Assembly (NCBI RefSeq): GCF_025370105.1
Contig: NZ_JANQBK010000017.1
Span: forward strand, 124,001 to 188,000
Source: Sphingomonas hylomeconis
GTDB taxonomy: Bacteria > Pseudomonadota > Alphaproteobacteria > Sphingomonadales > Sphingomonadaceae
Direction of reading: 5' to 3'
DNA: 64,000 bases
The notes beneath the pieces were generated by a model. The model made no database searches. It saw only the letters and a program-made list of their open reading frames with translations, and was not told where the DNA came from. A program made the position numbers and the translations under genes. Numbering within the stretch: the stretch's first letter is position 1; each line of letters opens with the position of its first letter. Of this stretch, positions 54,015 through 63,440 are shown in pieces.

Positions 54015-56156
54015 ATGACCGACAAACCAACACTCGACCAGTGGCAGGCGGCTGCGGCGAAGGAAGTGAAGGGCCGCGACCTTACCTGGCACACGCCAGA
54101 GGGGATCGACGTCAAGCCGCTCTACACCGCCGAGGACGTGGCCGATATCGACCCCGGCCTCCCCGGTTTCGCGCCGTTCACGCGCGGCGTGCGCGCGTCG
54201 ATGTATGCCGGGCGGCCGTGGACGATCCGGCAATATGCGGGCTTCTCGACTGCCGAGGCGTCGAACGCCTTCTACCGCCGCAACCTTGCCGCCGGGCAGA
54301 AGGGCCTGTCGGTCGCGTTCGATCTCGCGACGCATCGCGGCTATGACAGCGACCATCCGCGCGTGACCGGCGATGTCGGCAAGGCGGGGGTCGCGATCGA
54401 CACGATCGACGACATGAAGATCCTGTTCGACGGGATTCCGCTCGACAAGATGTCGGTCAGCATGACGATGAACGGCGCGGTGATCCCGATCCTCGCCTTC
54501 TTCATCGTCGCGGGCGAGGAGCAGGGGGTGCCGCAGCATCTGCTCGACGGGACCATCCAGAACGACATCCTCAAGGAGTTCATGGTCCGCAACACGTATA
54601 TCTACCCGCCCGCCCCGAGCATGCGGATCATCTCGGACATCATCGGCTACACGTCGGCGCACATGCCGAAGTTCAACAGCATTTCGATCTCCGGCTACCA
54701 CATGCAGGAAGCGGGGGCGACGCAGCTGCAGGAGCTGGCGTTCACGATCGCCGACGGGCGCGAGTACGCCAAGGCGGCGATGGCCTCCGGGCTCGATCTC
54801 GATGCGTTCGCAGGAAGGCTGAGCTTCTTCTTCGCGATCGGCATGAACTTCTTCATGGAGATCGCCAAGCTGCGCGCGGCGCGGAAACTGTGGCACCGGG
54901 TGATGACCGATCTCGGCGCCAAGGACGAACGCTCCAAGATGCTGCGCACGCATTGCCAGACCAGCGGCGTCTCGCTGACCGAGCAGGACCCGTATAACAA
55001 CGTGATCCGCACCACGGTCGAGGCGATGGCGGCGATGTTGGGGGGGACGCAGTCGCTCCACACCAATGCGCTCGACGAGGCGATCGCGCTCCCGACCGAC
55101 TTCTCCGCACGGATCGCGCGCAACACGCAGATCGTGTTGCAGGAGGAGACGGGGATGACCAAGGTCGTCGATCCGTTGGGTGGCTCGTACTACATCGAGA
55201 GCCTGACCGAGGAGCTGGTCGACAAGGCGTGGGAGATCATCCAGCGCGTCGAGGCCGAGGGCGGGATGGCGCAGGCGGTCGCGGCGGGCTGGCCCAAGGC
55301 GATGATCGAGGAAGCTTCGGCGGGCCGTGCGGCGCGCGTCGACAAGGGCGAAGACGTCATCGTCGGCGTCAACAAATACAAGCTCGCCGAGCAGGATCCG
55401 ATCGACATTCTCGACGTCGACAATGTCGCGGTGCGCGAATCGCAGATCGCGCGGATCGCGCGGTCTAAGGCCGGGCGCGACGAGGCGAAGTGCACCGCGG
55501 CGCTCGACGCGCTGCGCGAGGGCGCGCGGGCGACGGCGAACGTGCTTGGCCTCGCGGTCGAATGTGCCCGCCAGCGCGCGACATTGGGCGAGATCTCCTC
55601 GGCGATGGAGGATGTGTTCGGGCGCTACGATACCGTGCCGACGCCGGTGTCGGGCATCTATGGCGGCGCGCACGAATTCGATGCGGCGTGGCAGGGGCTC
55701 AAGGAAGGCGTCGTCTCGCTCGAGACGCGCAACGGCCGCAAACCGCGGATGCTCGTCGCCAAGATGGGCCAGGACGGGCATGACCGCGGCGCGAACCTCG
55801 TGTCGTCGGCGTTCGGCGATCTCGGGTTCGATGTCGTGCCGGGGCCCTTGTTCCAGACGCCGGCCGAAGCGGCCGAGCTGGCGATCGCGCGCGATGTCGA
55901 TGTGGTCGGCGCGTCGTCGCTAGCGGCGGGGCACAAGACATTGATCCCCGAACTGATCGGCCATCTGCGCGAGGCCGGGCGCGGCGACATCAAGGTGATC
56001 GCGGGCGGGGTGATCCCCGCGCAGGATTACCAAGTGTTGCGCGATGCCGGCGTGCAGGGAATTTTCGGGCCCGGGACCAATCTGGTCGAGGCGGCGGGCG
56101 ACGTGTTGCGATTGCTGGGGCACAATATGCCCCCGGTTGAGGAAGTTGTAGAATGA
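54015..56156 (+). CDS. scpA: methylmalonyl-CoA mutase
   Basis: 713 aa, the single-chain form. It rearranges (R)-methylmalonyl-CoA to succinyl-CoA with adenosylcobalamin. The TIM barrel includes [20 protein letters not shown] and [20 protein letters not shown]; the C-terminal B12 domain has DGHDRG at 587-592 with H589 as the cobalt ligand and [17 protein letters not shown]. The start is the ATG at 54015. No cobalamin riboswitch was seen upstream. It overlaps bioB by 4 bases. Confidence 0.97.
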   Translation: MTDKPTLDQWQAAAAKEVKGRDLTWHTPEGIDVKPLYTAEDVADIDPGLPGFAPFTRGVRASMYAGRPWTIRQYAGFSTAEASNAFYRRNLAAGQKGLSVAFDLATHRGYDSDHPRVTGDVGKAGVAIDTIDDMKILFDGIPLDKMSVSMTMNGAVIPILAFFIVAGEEQGVPQHLLDGTIQNDILKEFMVRNTYIYPPAPSMRIISDIIGYTSAHMPKFNSISISGYHMQEAGATQLQELAFTIADGREYAKAAMASGLDLDAFAGRLSFFFAIGMNFFMEIAKLRAARKLWHRVMTDLGAKDERSKMLRTHCQTSGVSLTEQDPYNNVIRTTVEAMAAMLGGTQSLHTNALDEAIALPTDFSARIARNTQIVLQEETGMTKVVDPLGGSYYIESLTEELVDKAWEIIQRVEAEGGMAQAVAAGWPKAMIEEASAGRAARVDKGEDVIVGVNKYKLAEQDPIDILDVDNVAVRESQIARIARSKAGRDEAKCTAALDALREGARATANVLGLAVECARQRATLGEISSAMEDVFGRYDTVPTPVSGIYGGAHEFDAAWQGLKEGVVSLETRNGRKPRMLVAKMGQDGHDRGANLVSSAFGDLGFDVVPGPLFQTPAEAAELAIARDVDVVGASSLAAGHKTLIPELIGHLREAGRGDIKVIAGGVIPAQDYQVLRDAGVQGIFGPGTNLVEAAGDVLRLLGHNMPPVEEVVE

Positions 56157-57268
56157 CTGATGTGATCGAATCCCCCTCCCGCGTGCGGGAGGGGCTAGGG
56201 GAGGGCCTGTCGCGACAGGACGCCTCTTCTGGACAGGCCCTCCCCCAGCCCCTCCCGCACGCGGGAGGAGAGCAAGTGCGCACCGACTGGACCCGCGCCG
56301 AGATCGCCGCCCTGTTCGATCTGCCGTTCGACGAGCTGATGTTCCGCGCGCAGACCGTGCACCGCGCGCATCACGCGGCGGGCGAGGTGCAGCTGTGCAC
56401 GCTCTTGTCGATCAAGACCGGCGGCTGCCCGGAGGATTGCGGCTATTGCAACCAGTCGACCTCGGCCGACACCGAGCTCAAGGCGAGCAAGCTGATGGAC
56501 GTGCGCGCCGTCCTGCAATCCGCCGCGCAGGCGCGTGACGCGGGCAGCCAGCGCTTCTGCATGGGCGCGGCGTGGCGCAACCCCAAGGACCGCGACATGC
56601 CCGCGATCATCGAGATGGTGCAGGGCGTGCGCCAGATGGGGATGGAGACCTGCATGACGCTCGGCATGCTCGAGCCGCATCAGGCACGGCAGCTCGCCGA
56701 GGCGGGCCTCGATTACTACAACCACAATATCGACACGTCGCCCGAGAAATATGCCGAGGTCATCACCACGCGCACCTTCGAGGACCGGCTCGACACGCTC
56801 GAGAACGTCCGCGAGGCTGGCATCAACGTGTGCTGCGGCGGGATCGTCGGGATGGGCGAGACGCGCGGCGATCGCGTCGGCTTCGTCCATGCCCTCGCCA
56901 CCTTGCCGCGGCACCCGGAGAGCGTGCCGGTCAATGCGCTGGTGCCGGTCAAGGGCACCGTGCTCGGCAACATGCTGGCCGACACGCCGCTCGCCGCGAT
57001 CGACGATATCGAGTTCGTCCGCACCGTCGCGGTCGCGCGCATCACGATGCCGCTGTCGATGGTGCGCCTGTCCGCGGGCCGCGAGAGCATGTCCGACGCG
57101 ACGCAGGCCTTGTGTTTCATGGCCGGCGCCAATTCGATCTTCACCGGCGACAAGTTGCTGACCACCGGCAATGCCGGCGACGACAAGGATGCCGCGCTGC
57201 TCGCGAAACTCGGCCTCGTCCCGATGGTTGGGGAGGAACCGATGCGAAAGGAAAAGACATGTTGCTGA
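56153..57268 (+). CDS. bioB: biotin synthase with a translated repeat at its N-terminus
   Basis: 371 aa from ATG 56153. A radical-SAM enzyme that inserts sulfur into dethiobiotin; the cluster cysteines C92, C96 and C99 are in [13 protein letters not shown], with [20 protein letters not shown] and the end region [17 protein letters not shown]. Residues about 7-41 do not belong to the family: they are the translation of the palindromic repeat at 56171-56273. The usual start motif [17 protein letters not shown] begins at residue 43. A GTG at 56276 with GGAGGAGAG just upstream could give a normal-length protein. Both starts are possible. Confidence 0.93.
   Translation: MTDVIESPSRVREGLGEGLSRQDASSGQALPQPLPHAGGEQVRTDWTRAEIAALFDLPFDELMFRAQTVHRAHHAAGEVQLCTLLSIKTGGCPEDCGYCNQSTSADTELKASKLMDVRAVLQSAAQARDAGSQRFCMGAAWRNPKDRDMPAIIEMVQGVRQMGMETCMTLGMLEPHQARQLAEAGLDYYNHNIDTSPEKYAEVITTRTFEDRLDTLENVREAGINVCCGGIVGMGETRGDRVGFVHALATLPRHPESVPVNALVPVKGTVLGNMLADTPLAAIDDIEFVRTVAVARITMPLSMVRLSAGRESMSDATQALCFMAGANSIFTGDKLLTTGNAGDDKDAALLAKLGLVPMVGEEPMRKEKTCC
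56171..56273. repeat. class C palindromic repeat inside bioB
   Basis: Arms CCCTCCCGCGTGCGGGAGGG plus GCTAGGGGAGGGCCTGT and ACAGGCCCTCCCCCAGCCCC plus TCCCGCACGCGGGAGG pair over about 37 bases with two or three mismatches around a 22-base loop. It has no stop in the bioB frame. A second copy lies at 57630-57736. Confidence 0.85.
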
Positions 57269-57621
57269 TCGCCCTCCTGCTCACCGCCGCCGCGCCCGTC
57301 CAGACCCAGGCGGCGATGAACCGCAGCGCCAGTACGAGCTACGCCCAGGCCGATGCCACGATGACCGCGCAGTGGAAGCGGACCTATGCGTACATGAAGC
57401 GCCGCGACGCGCAGGACACGTCGCGCGGCGGCGGGTTCGGCTATGCGGCTTCGTTGCTCGCGAGCCAGCGTGCCTGGCTCAAGTTCCGCGACACGCAGTG
57501 CGTGATCGAGGGCGGGCAATATGCCGGCGGGTCGGCGCAGAGCATGACGATGGCCGCATGCCGGACGAATCTGACGCGGGCGCGCACGGCGCAGCTCAAA
57601 TCGATGATCTGGTACCAATAA
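57259..57621 (+). CDS. LprI/DUF1311-like exported protein
   Basis: 120 aa. Signal peptide [20 protein letters not shown], then a helical domain with [20 protein letters not shown] and [19 protein letters not shown], the Cys pair and AWxxFRDxQC motif of the lysozyme-inhibitor LprI N-terminal family. It overlaps bioB by 10 bases. A periplasmic role in lysozyme resistance is known for some relatives; here it is unproven. Confidence 0.82.
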   Translation: MLLIALLLTAAAPVQTQAAMNRSASTSYAQADATMTAQWKRTYAYMKRRDAQDTSRGGGFGYAASLLASQRAWLKFRDTQCVIEGGQYAGGSAQSMTMAACRTNLTRARTAQLKSMIWYQ

Positions 57622-57629
57622 CGACACAG

Positions 57630-57736
57630 TCCCCTCCCGCGTGCGGGAGGGGCAGGGGAGGGGCCAACCTCCCCACATACGCCCCCTTGCGGACAGGCCC
57701 TTCCCCGGGGCCCTTCCCGCAGGCGGGAGGGGAGAA
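57630..57736. repeat. class C palindromic repeat before pccA
   Basis: Same family as 56171-56273: left arm CCCCTCCCGCGTGCGGGAGG plus GGCAGGGGAGGGGCC, right arm GGCCCTTCCCGCAGGCGGGA plus GGGGAG. Its 3' end GGGAGGGGAGAAG lies 6-8 bases before the pccA GTG and appears to serve as ribosome site. Confidence 0.8.
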
Positions 57737-57742
57737 GTCAGC

Positions 57743-59770
57743 GTGTTCAAGAAGATCCTGGTCGCCAATCGCGGCGAAATTGCCTGCCGCGTGATGCGGA
57801 CCGCGAAGAAGATGGGGATCGCGACGGTCGCGGTCTATTCCGACGCCGATGCCGGCGCGCCGCACGTGCTGATGGCCGACGAAAGCGTCCGGCTCGGGCC
57901 GCCGCCGGCGGGCGAGAGCTATCTGCTCGCCGATCTGATCCTGCTCGCCGCCAAGGAAACGGGCGCGGACTGTATCCATCCCGGCTACGGCTTCCTGTCC
58001 GAGCGCGAGAGCTTCGCGCGCGCCTGCGCCGATGCCGGGATTGCGTTCGTCGGGCCGCCGCCAAAAGCGATTGCGGCGATGGGCGACAAGATCGAATCGA
58101 AGAAGCTCGCCAAGGCGGCGGGCGTCAACGTCGTCCCCGGTTTCCTCGGCGAGATCGCCGATACCGAGGAGGCCGTGAAGATCGCCACCGACATCGGCTA
58201 TCCGGTGATGATGAAGGCGTCGGCCGGCGGCGGCGGCAAGGGGATGCGCCTCGCCTATAGCGAGCAGGACGTCCGCGAGGGCTTCGAGGCGACTAAGCGC
58301 GAAGGGCTGGCGTCGTTCGGCGACGACCGCGTGTTCATCGAGAAGTTCATCGAAAGCCCGCGCCATATCGAGATCCAGGTGATGGGCGATCAGCACGGCA
58401 ACATCGTCTATCTCGGCGAGCGCGAATGCTCGATCCAGCGCCGCCACCAGAAGGTGGTCGAGGAAGCGCCGTCGCCGTTCGTCACGCCCAAGATGCGCAA
58501 GGCGATGGGCGAGCAGGCGGTCGCGCTGGCGCGCGCGGTGGGCTATTTCTCGGCCGGGACGGTCGAGCTGATCGTGTCGGGCGCCGATACGACCGGCGAG
58601 GGCTTCTACTTCCTCGAGATGAACACCCGGCTGCAGGTCGAGCATCCGGTGACCGAGGCGGTGACCGGACTCGATCTGGTCGAACTGATGATCCGTGTTG
58701 CCGCCGGCGAGCCGCTGGGCTTCACGCAGGACGACGTCACGCTGACCGGCTGGGCGATCGAGAACCGCGTCTATGCTGAGGATCCGTATCGCGGCTTCCT
58801 GCCGAGCATCGGCCGGCTGGTGCGCTATGCGCCACCGGAGAGCAGCGAGACGCCTTACGTGTCCCGTCCGCAGGCGGGTGAGGCGCAGGAAGCCTATGTC
58901 CGCGTCGATGACGGCGTGCGCGAGGGGGGCGAAGTCAGCATGTTCTACGACCCGATGATCGCCAAGCTGATCACCTGGGCGGAGACGCGCGAGGAAGCGA
59001 TCGACCTGCAGATCGCCGCGCTCGACCAGTTCGAGATTGACGGCCCCGGCAACAATATCGATTTCCTCTCCGCGCTGATGCAGCATCCGCGCTTCCGCTC
59101 GGGCGCGATCACCACCGGGTTCATCGCCGAGGAATATCCCGACGGCTTCCACGGTGCGCCGGCGAGCGCGAGCGTGATCCGCAGCCTCGCCGCGATCGCC
59201 GCCTTTGCCGCGACCGCCGAGGCGGATCGCGCGCGGCGCATCGACGGGCAGCTCGGCAAGCGGCTGCGCCCGCCCTCGGAATGGTCGGTGACGATCGGCG
59301 ATCTGTCGCACGAAGTGTCGATCGCGACCGACGGGATCATCGTCGACGGCGAGGATCTCGACATTGCGCTGGAATATACGCCGGGCGACCGCACGGTCCA
59401 TGCCGAGCTCGGCGACGAGGATATCGCGGTGCGCATCGCCCGGACGCGCGGCGGCTTCACGCTGACCACGCGCGGCGCGAGCCACAAGGTGCGCGTGCTG
59501 CCCGCGCATGTCGCGCCGTTCGCGCAGCATATGATCACCAAGATCCCGCCCGATCTGTCGAAATTCCTGCTCTGCCCGATGCCCGGCCTGCTGATGCGGC
59601 TCGATGTCGGCGCGGGCGACAAGGTCGAGGCGGGGCAGCCGCTGGCGGTGGTCGAGGCGATGAAGATGGAAAATATCCTGCGCGCAGAGAAAGCGGGCAC
59701 GGTGAAATCGGTCAATGCCGCGCCGGGCGACAGCCTGGCAGTCGACGCGGTGATCCTGGAGATGGAGTAA
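57743..59770 (+). CDS. pccA: propionyl-CoA carboxylase alpha chain (biotin-containing)
   Basis: 675 aa from GTG 57743, which gives the standard opening MFKKILVANRGEIACRVMRT. It contains biotin carboxylase (KASAGGGGKGMRLAYSEQD; RRHQKVVEEAPSPFVT; FLEMNTRLQVEHPVTEAVTG) and, at the C-terminus, the biotin carrier domain with the lysine in VVEAMKMENILRAE (K641). The BT linker region lies near residues 500-590. The upstream in-frame ATG at 57641 would add translated repeat and is unlikely. It closes the propionyl-CoA operon. Confidence 0.97.
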   Translation: MFKKILVANRGEIACRVMRTAKKMGIATVAVYSDADAGAPHVLMADESVRLGPPPAGESYLLADLILLAAKETGADCIHPGYGFLSERESFARACADAGIAFVGPPPKAIAAMGDKIESKKLAKAAGVNVVPGFLGEIADTEEAVKIATDIGYPVMMKASAGGGGKGMRLAYSEQDVREGFEATKREGLASFGDDRVFIEKFIESPRHIEIQVMGDQHGNIVYLGERECSIQRRHQKVVEEAPSPFVTPKMRKAMGEQAVALARAVGYFSAGTVELIVSGADTTGEGFYFLEMNTRLQVEHPVTEAVTGLDLVELMIRVAAGEPLGFTQDDVTLTGWAIENRVYAEDPYRGFLPSIGRLVRYAPPESSETPYVSRPQAGEAQEAYVRVDDGVREGGEVSMFYDPMIAKLITWAETREEAIDLQIAALDQFEIDGPGNNIDFLSALMQHPRFRSGAITTGFIAEEYPDGFHGAPASASVIRSLAAIAAFAATAEADRARRIDGQLGKRLRPPSEWSVTIGDLSHEVSIATDGIIVDGEDLDIALEYTPGDRTVHAELGDEDIAVRIARTRGGFTLTTRGASHKVRVLPAHVAPFAQHMITKIPPDLSKFLLCPMPGLLMRLDVGAGDKVEAGQPLAVVEAMKMENILRAEKAGTVKSVNAAPGDSLAVDAVILEME

Positions 59771-59776
59771 GCGTCG

Positions 59777-59796
59777 GCCCCGGCCTTGGCCGGGGT
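59777..59796. terminator. hairpin after pccA
   Basis: GGCCCCGGCC TT GGCCGGGG-type stem (CCCCGGCC/GGCCGGGG, two-base loop) 6 bp after the stop. No T-run, a half class B element. Confidence 0.6.
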
Positions 59797-59880
59797 AACG
59801 GACAAATAACCGAAACAGACGCGACAAGTTGCGACAATAAAGCGTTGGACGGCGCGCGCGCACCACGCCATCTGTACTCC

Positions 59881-61338
59881 ATGGTACGGTCCCGTCTGCT
59901 TCTTGCGCTCAGCGTCTCCCTGCCCGTCGCGGCGTGCAGCGTGGGGCCGGATTACCGCCCCGCGACGCCGTCCGCGCTCGGCGTGCCCGAGGCCTATTCG
60001 GTGCCGGCGGGCGCGGCCGCACCGGCCGATCTGACCGCCTGGTGGACAAGTTTCGACGATCCGCTGCTGGCCAGCATCGTCGAGCGCGCGCGCGCCGGGA
60101 ATTTGGATATCGCGCAGGCGGCGGCGCGGTTGCGGCAGGCGCGCGAGAGCCTGGTCCAGTCGCGCGCCAATCTGCTGCCGAGCGTGTCCGGCTCGGGCGG
60201 CTATACGCGGTCGTTCGATCTGGCCGGCGCGAACACCGTGACGCTGCCCGACGGCACCATCACCAGCATCTCGCGCAGCGCCGGCGACAGTTTCTCGATC
60301 GGCGGCGACGTATCGTACCAGGTCGGGCTGTTCGGCGAGATCCGCCGCACCGTGGAAGCATCGCGCGCGCAATATGCCGCGTCCGGCTATGATCTGGCGA
60401 CGGTGCAATTGTCCGCGCAGTCCGAAGCCGCGCGCAATTACGTGCTGGCGCGGCTCTACCAGCAGCAGCTCGCCAATGCGCGCAGCTCGCTGACGATCCA
60501 GGACGACAATCTTGAAATCGCCGGGTTCCGCGTCCAGGCCGGGCTCGTCTCGTCGATCGACAGCGAACAGGCGCGCAGCCAGCGCGCGCAGACCGCAGCG
60601 ACGATCCCGACGATCGAGCAGAACTACAACGCCGCCGTATCGCGCATCGGCGTGCTGACCGGCCAGGCGCCGGGCGCGCTGAAGGCCGAACTGGCGGCGG
60701 TGCGGCCGATCCCCCGGGGCCCGGCGAGCGTCGCCGTGGGCATTCCCGCCGACGCGCTGCGCAACCGCCCGGACGTGCGCGCGGCGGAGCGCAATCTTGC
60801 CGCCGCGACGGCGCAGATCGGCGTGGCCAAGGCGGCGCTCTATCCGGCGCTGGCGATCAGCGGCTCGGTCAGCACCAATGCCAGCGTGGTCGGCGGCCTG
60901 TTCGAGCAGATTGCCGGGCAATTGTTTGCCGGCGTGACGCAGGCGATCTTCAACGGCGGGCGGCTGCGCGCGCAGGTGCGCTCGAACGAGGCGGTGGCGG
61001 ATGCGGCGTTCGCGGCGTATAAGGGCACGGTGCTGACCGGGCTCGAGGATGTCGAGAATGCGATCGTCGCGCTGGATGCGGCGCAGCGCCGCGCGCGCGA
61101 ATTCGCCGTGGCGCTGGATGCCGCGAACAATTCGGCGATCCTGTCGCGCAGCTCGTACCGCGCCGGGCTGACCGATTTCACCACGCTCAACACCACCGAG
61201 ACCAGCCTGCTTTCCGCGCGCAACGGCCTCGCCCAGGCGCAGTCCGATCAGGCGCAGGCGCTGATCCAGCTCTACCTCGCCTTGGGCGGCGGCTGGGATG
61301 CCGCGGCGGGCGCGCCGCAAGCCGCACAGGGACGATAA
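59881..61338 (+). CDS. NodT/OprM-family outer-membrane efflux protein
   Basis: 485 aa. Lipoprotein signal ending LPVAACSVGPDYRPA (lipobox VAAC), then the typical WWTSFDDPLLASIVERA opening and a TolC-type alpha-barrel repeated twice (QARESLVQSRANLLPSVSGS; NRPDVRAAERNLAAATAQIG). It is the outer-membrane duct of an export system with the adaptor and MacB-type pump encoded right after it. No clear ribosome site; the ATG 59881 gives a proper signal. Confidence 0.94.
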   Translation: MVRSRLLLALSVSLPVAACSVGPDYRPATPSALGVPEAYSVPAGAAAPADLTAWWTSFDDPLLASIVERARAGNLDIAQAAARLRQARESLVQSRANLLPSVSGSGGYTRSFDLAGANTVTLPDGTITSISRSAGDSFSIGGDVSYQVGLFGEIRRTVEASRAQYAASGYDLATVQLSAQSEAARNYVLARLYQQQLANARSSLTIQDDNLEIAGFRVQAGLVSSIDSEQARSQRAQTAATIPTIEQNYNAAVSRIGVLTGQAPGALKAELAAVRPIPRGPASVAVGIPADALRNRPDVRAAERNLAAATAQIGVAKAALYPALAISGSVSTNASVVGGLFEQIAGQLFAGVTQAIFNGGRLRAQVRSNEAVADAAFAAYKGTVLTGLEDVENAIVALDAAQRRAREFAVALDAANNSAILSRSSYRAGLTDFTTLNTTETSLLSARNGLAQAQSDQAQALIQLYLALGGGWDAAAGAPQAAQGR

Positions 61339-61339
61339 G

Positions 61340-62713
61340 ATGGCCGATACCAATCTCGACGAATTCCTCGGCGCCAAGCCGGTGCCGGCGTGGCGGCGGT
61401 ATGCGAAATGGCCATTGATCGCGCTCGGCGTAGTGCTGTTGCTGCTCGCGGCGAAAAGCTTTTTCGGCGGCTCGGATGCGGTGCAATATGCCACCGACAA
61501 GGTCGAGCGCGGCGCGTTCCAGGTCAGCGTCTCGGCGACCGGCAAGCTCGCGCCGACCAACCAGGTCGAGGTCGGCTCGGAACTGTCGGGTCTGGTCACC
61601 AAGGTGGTGGTCGACGTCAACGACCGCGTGACCTCGGGCCAGCCGCTGGCGCTGGTCGATCCGTCGCGCTTCCAGGACACGGTCAACCAGAGCAAGGCGG
61701 CGCTCGCCGCCAACCAGGCGGCCGTGGCGCAGGCGCAGGCGACGCTCGCCCAGGCCGGAGCGACGCTGGCGCGCTACCGTGAGGTCAGCCGCCTGTCGGG
61801 AGGGCGCGTGCCGGCCAAGACCGAACTGGATACGGCCATCGCCGAACAGGCGCGCGCGGTCGCCAATCTGCGCGCCGCGCAGGCCAATGTGCAGGCGGCG
61901 CAGGCGACCCTGTCGTCGAACCAGACGCAATTGCTGCGCACGGTGATCCGCTCGCCGGTCAACGGCGTGGTATTGGCGCGGCAGATCGAGCCGGGCCAGA
62001 CCGTCGCCGCCTCGTTCAGCACGCCGACCTTGTTCGTGATCGCCGAGGACCTGTCGGCGATGAAGCTGGAAGTGGCGATCGACGAAGCCGATGTCGGCGC
62101 GGTCAAGCAGGGGCAGAGCGCGAGCTTCACGGTCGACGCCTTCCCGGGCAAGACCTTCCCGGCGGCGATCACGCGTGTCGATCTCGGCTCGAACCTCAGC
62201 GCGCAGAGCTCGACCGCGACCGCCACCACGACGACCACGGGGCAGGTCGTGTCCTATGCCGCGACGCTGAGCGTGGCCAATCCCGGGCAGCAATTGCGCC
62301 CGGGCATGACCGCGACCGCCGATATCGTAACCACCGCCAAGCAGAACGTGCTGCTCGTGCCCAACGCCGCGTTGCGCTTCAAACCGGCCGATCCGGCAGC
62401 GGGCGGCGCCAGCAGCGGCGGCATTGCCGGGGCGATCCTGCCTGGGCCGCGGCGCCGCGGTGGCGGCGGCGGAAAATCGCCCACCGCGGGGCGCGGCGCG
62501 ATGCAGACCGTCTATGTCAAAACCGCCGAGGGCACGCCCAAGGCGATCGAGATCACCACCGGCGAGACCAACGGTACGGTGACCGAAGTGACGGGCGGCG
62601 CGCTGACCGCCGGCATGGAGGTGATCACCGGGCAATTGTCGAACGGCGAGACGGCCAAGGCCGGCGGCGGGCGCCGTTCGGGCGGGGCGGGCGGCGCGCC
62701 ACGTGGCCAGTAA
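61340..62713 (+). CDS. MacA-like periplasmic adaptor protein
   Basis: 457 aa. One N-terminal membrane helix (WPLIALGVVLLLLAAKSFFG), then the adaptor lipoyl halves and hairpin (ALVDPSRFQDTVNQSKAALA; VIRSPVNGVVLARQIEPGQT), a beta-barrel and a C-terminal domain. Between about residues 355 and 395 there is an unusual Gly/Arg-rich insert (PGPRRRGGGGGKSPTAGRG). It links the MacB-type pump to the NodT channel. AGGGA precedes the ATG; 1 base after the previous stop. Confidence 0.92.
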   Translation: MADTNLDEFLGAKPVPAWRRYAKWPLIALGVVLLLLAAKSFFGGSDAVQYATDKVERGAFQVSVSATGKLAPTNQVEVGSELSGLVTKVVVDVNDRVTSGQPLALVDPSRFQDTVNQSKAALAANQAAVAQAQATLAQAGATLARYREVSRLSGGRVPAKTELDTAIAEQARAVANLRAAQANVQAAQATLSSNQTQLLRTVIRSPVNGVVLARQIEPGQTVAASFSTPTLFVIAEDLSAMKLEVAIDEADVGAVKQGQSASFTVDAFPGKTFPAAITRVDLGSNLSAQSSTATATTTTTGQVVSYAATLSVANPGQQLRPGMTATADIVTTAKQNVLLVPNAALRFKPADPAAGGASSGGIAGAILPGPRRRGGGGGKSPTAGRGAMQTVYVKTAEGTPKAIEITTGETNGTVTEVTGGALTAGMEVITGQLSNGETAKAGGGRRSGGAGGAPRGQ

Positions 62714-63440
62714 CGCGGCCGACGGCGCGGCGCCGCTCATTCGCCTGCGCGGCGTGACCAAGACCTATGGCGAGGGCGGCACCGCGTTCCAGGCGCTGAA
62801 AGGCGTCGATCTCGACATCCAGGCGGGCGATTTCATCGCCGTGATGGGCGCGAGCGGATCGGGCAAGTCGACGACGATGAACATCCTCGGCTGTCTCGAC
62901 GTGCCGAGCGGCGGGACGTTCGAGTTTCGCGGCCATCATGTCGAGACGCTCGATCGCGATCAGCGCGCACTGCTGCGCCGCAAATATCTCGGCTTCGTGT
63001 TCCAGGGCTTCAACCTGCTCGCGCGCACCACCGCGCTCGAGAATGTCGAACTGCCGCTGCTGTACCGCGGCGATGCCAAGAAGGCGCGCCACGCCGCGGC
63101 GATGGCGGCGCTCGACAAGGTCGGGCTGGCCGACTGGTGGGATCATACGCCGGCCGAATTGTCCGGCGGGCAGCAGCAGCGCGTGGCGATCGCGCGCGCG
63201 ATCGTCACCAGCCCGCAGGTGCTGCTGGCCGACGAGCCGACCGGCAACCTCGATTCGGAACGCTCGGTCGAGATCATGCAATTGCTGACCGGGCTCAACC
63301 GCGACAACAATATCACCGTGCTGATGGTCACGCACGAGCCCGACATGGCGGCGTTCGCGCGCACCGTGGTGCACTTCAAGGATGGGCTGGTCGAGCGGAT
63401 CGAGGCACAGCACGTGCCGGGCCAGGAGGTCCAGGTCTGA
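62703..63440 (+). CDS. MacB-type ABC transporter ATP-binding protein
   Basis: 245 aa from GTG 62703. Walker A GASGSGKST at 49-57, signature LSGGQ at 153-157, and Walker B LLADEP at 174-179, with H-loop VTHEPDMAAF. It powers the permease encoded next, probably exporting antibiotics, peptides or toxins with MacA and NodT. Here the pump is split into separate ATPase and permease genes. It overlaps macA by 11 bases. Confidence 0.95.
   Translation: MASNAADGAAPLIRLRGVTKTYGEGGTAFQALKGVDLDIQAGDFIAVMGASGSGKSTTMNILGCLDVPSGGTFEFRGHHVETLDRDQRALLRRKYLGFVFQGFNLLARTTALENVELPLLYRGDAKKARHAAAMAALDKVGLADWWDHTPAELSGGQQQRVAIARAIVTSPQVLLADEPTGNLDSERSVEIMQLLTGLNRDNNITVLMVTHEPDMAAFARTVVHFKDGLVERIEAQHVPGQEVQV

Noticed and set aside
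54015..54100. Cobalamin riboswitch for scpA
   Set aside because: The space before scpA holds a class B repeat, not the conserved B12-box or a 200-base leader.
57641..57742. Extended start of pccA with 34 extra residues
   Set aside because: The extra part translates the palindromic repeat, and the universal MFKKILVANRGEIA start is at GTG 57743 with a ribosome site.
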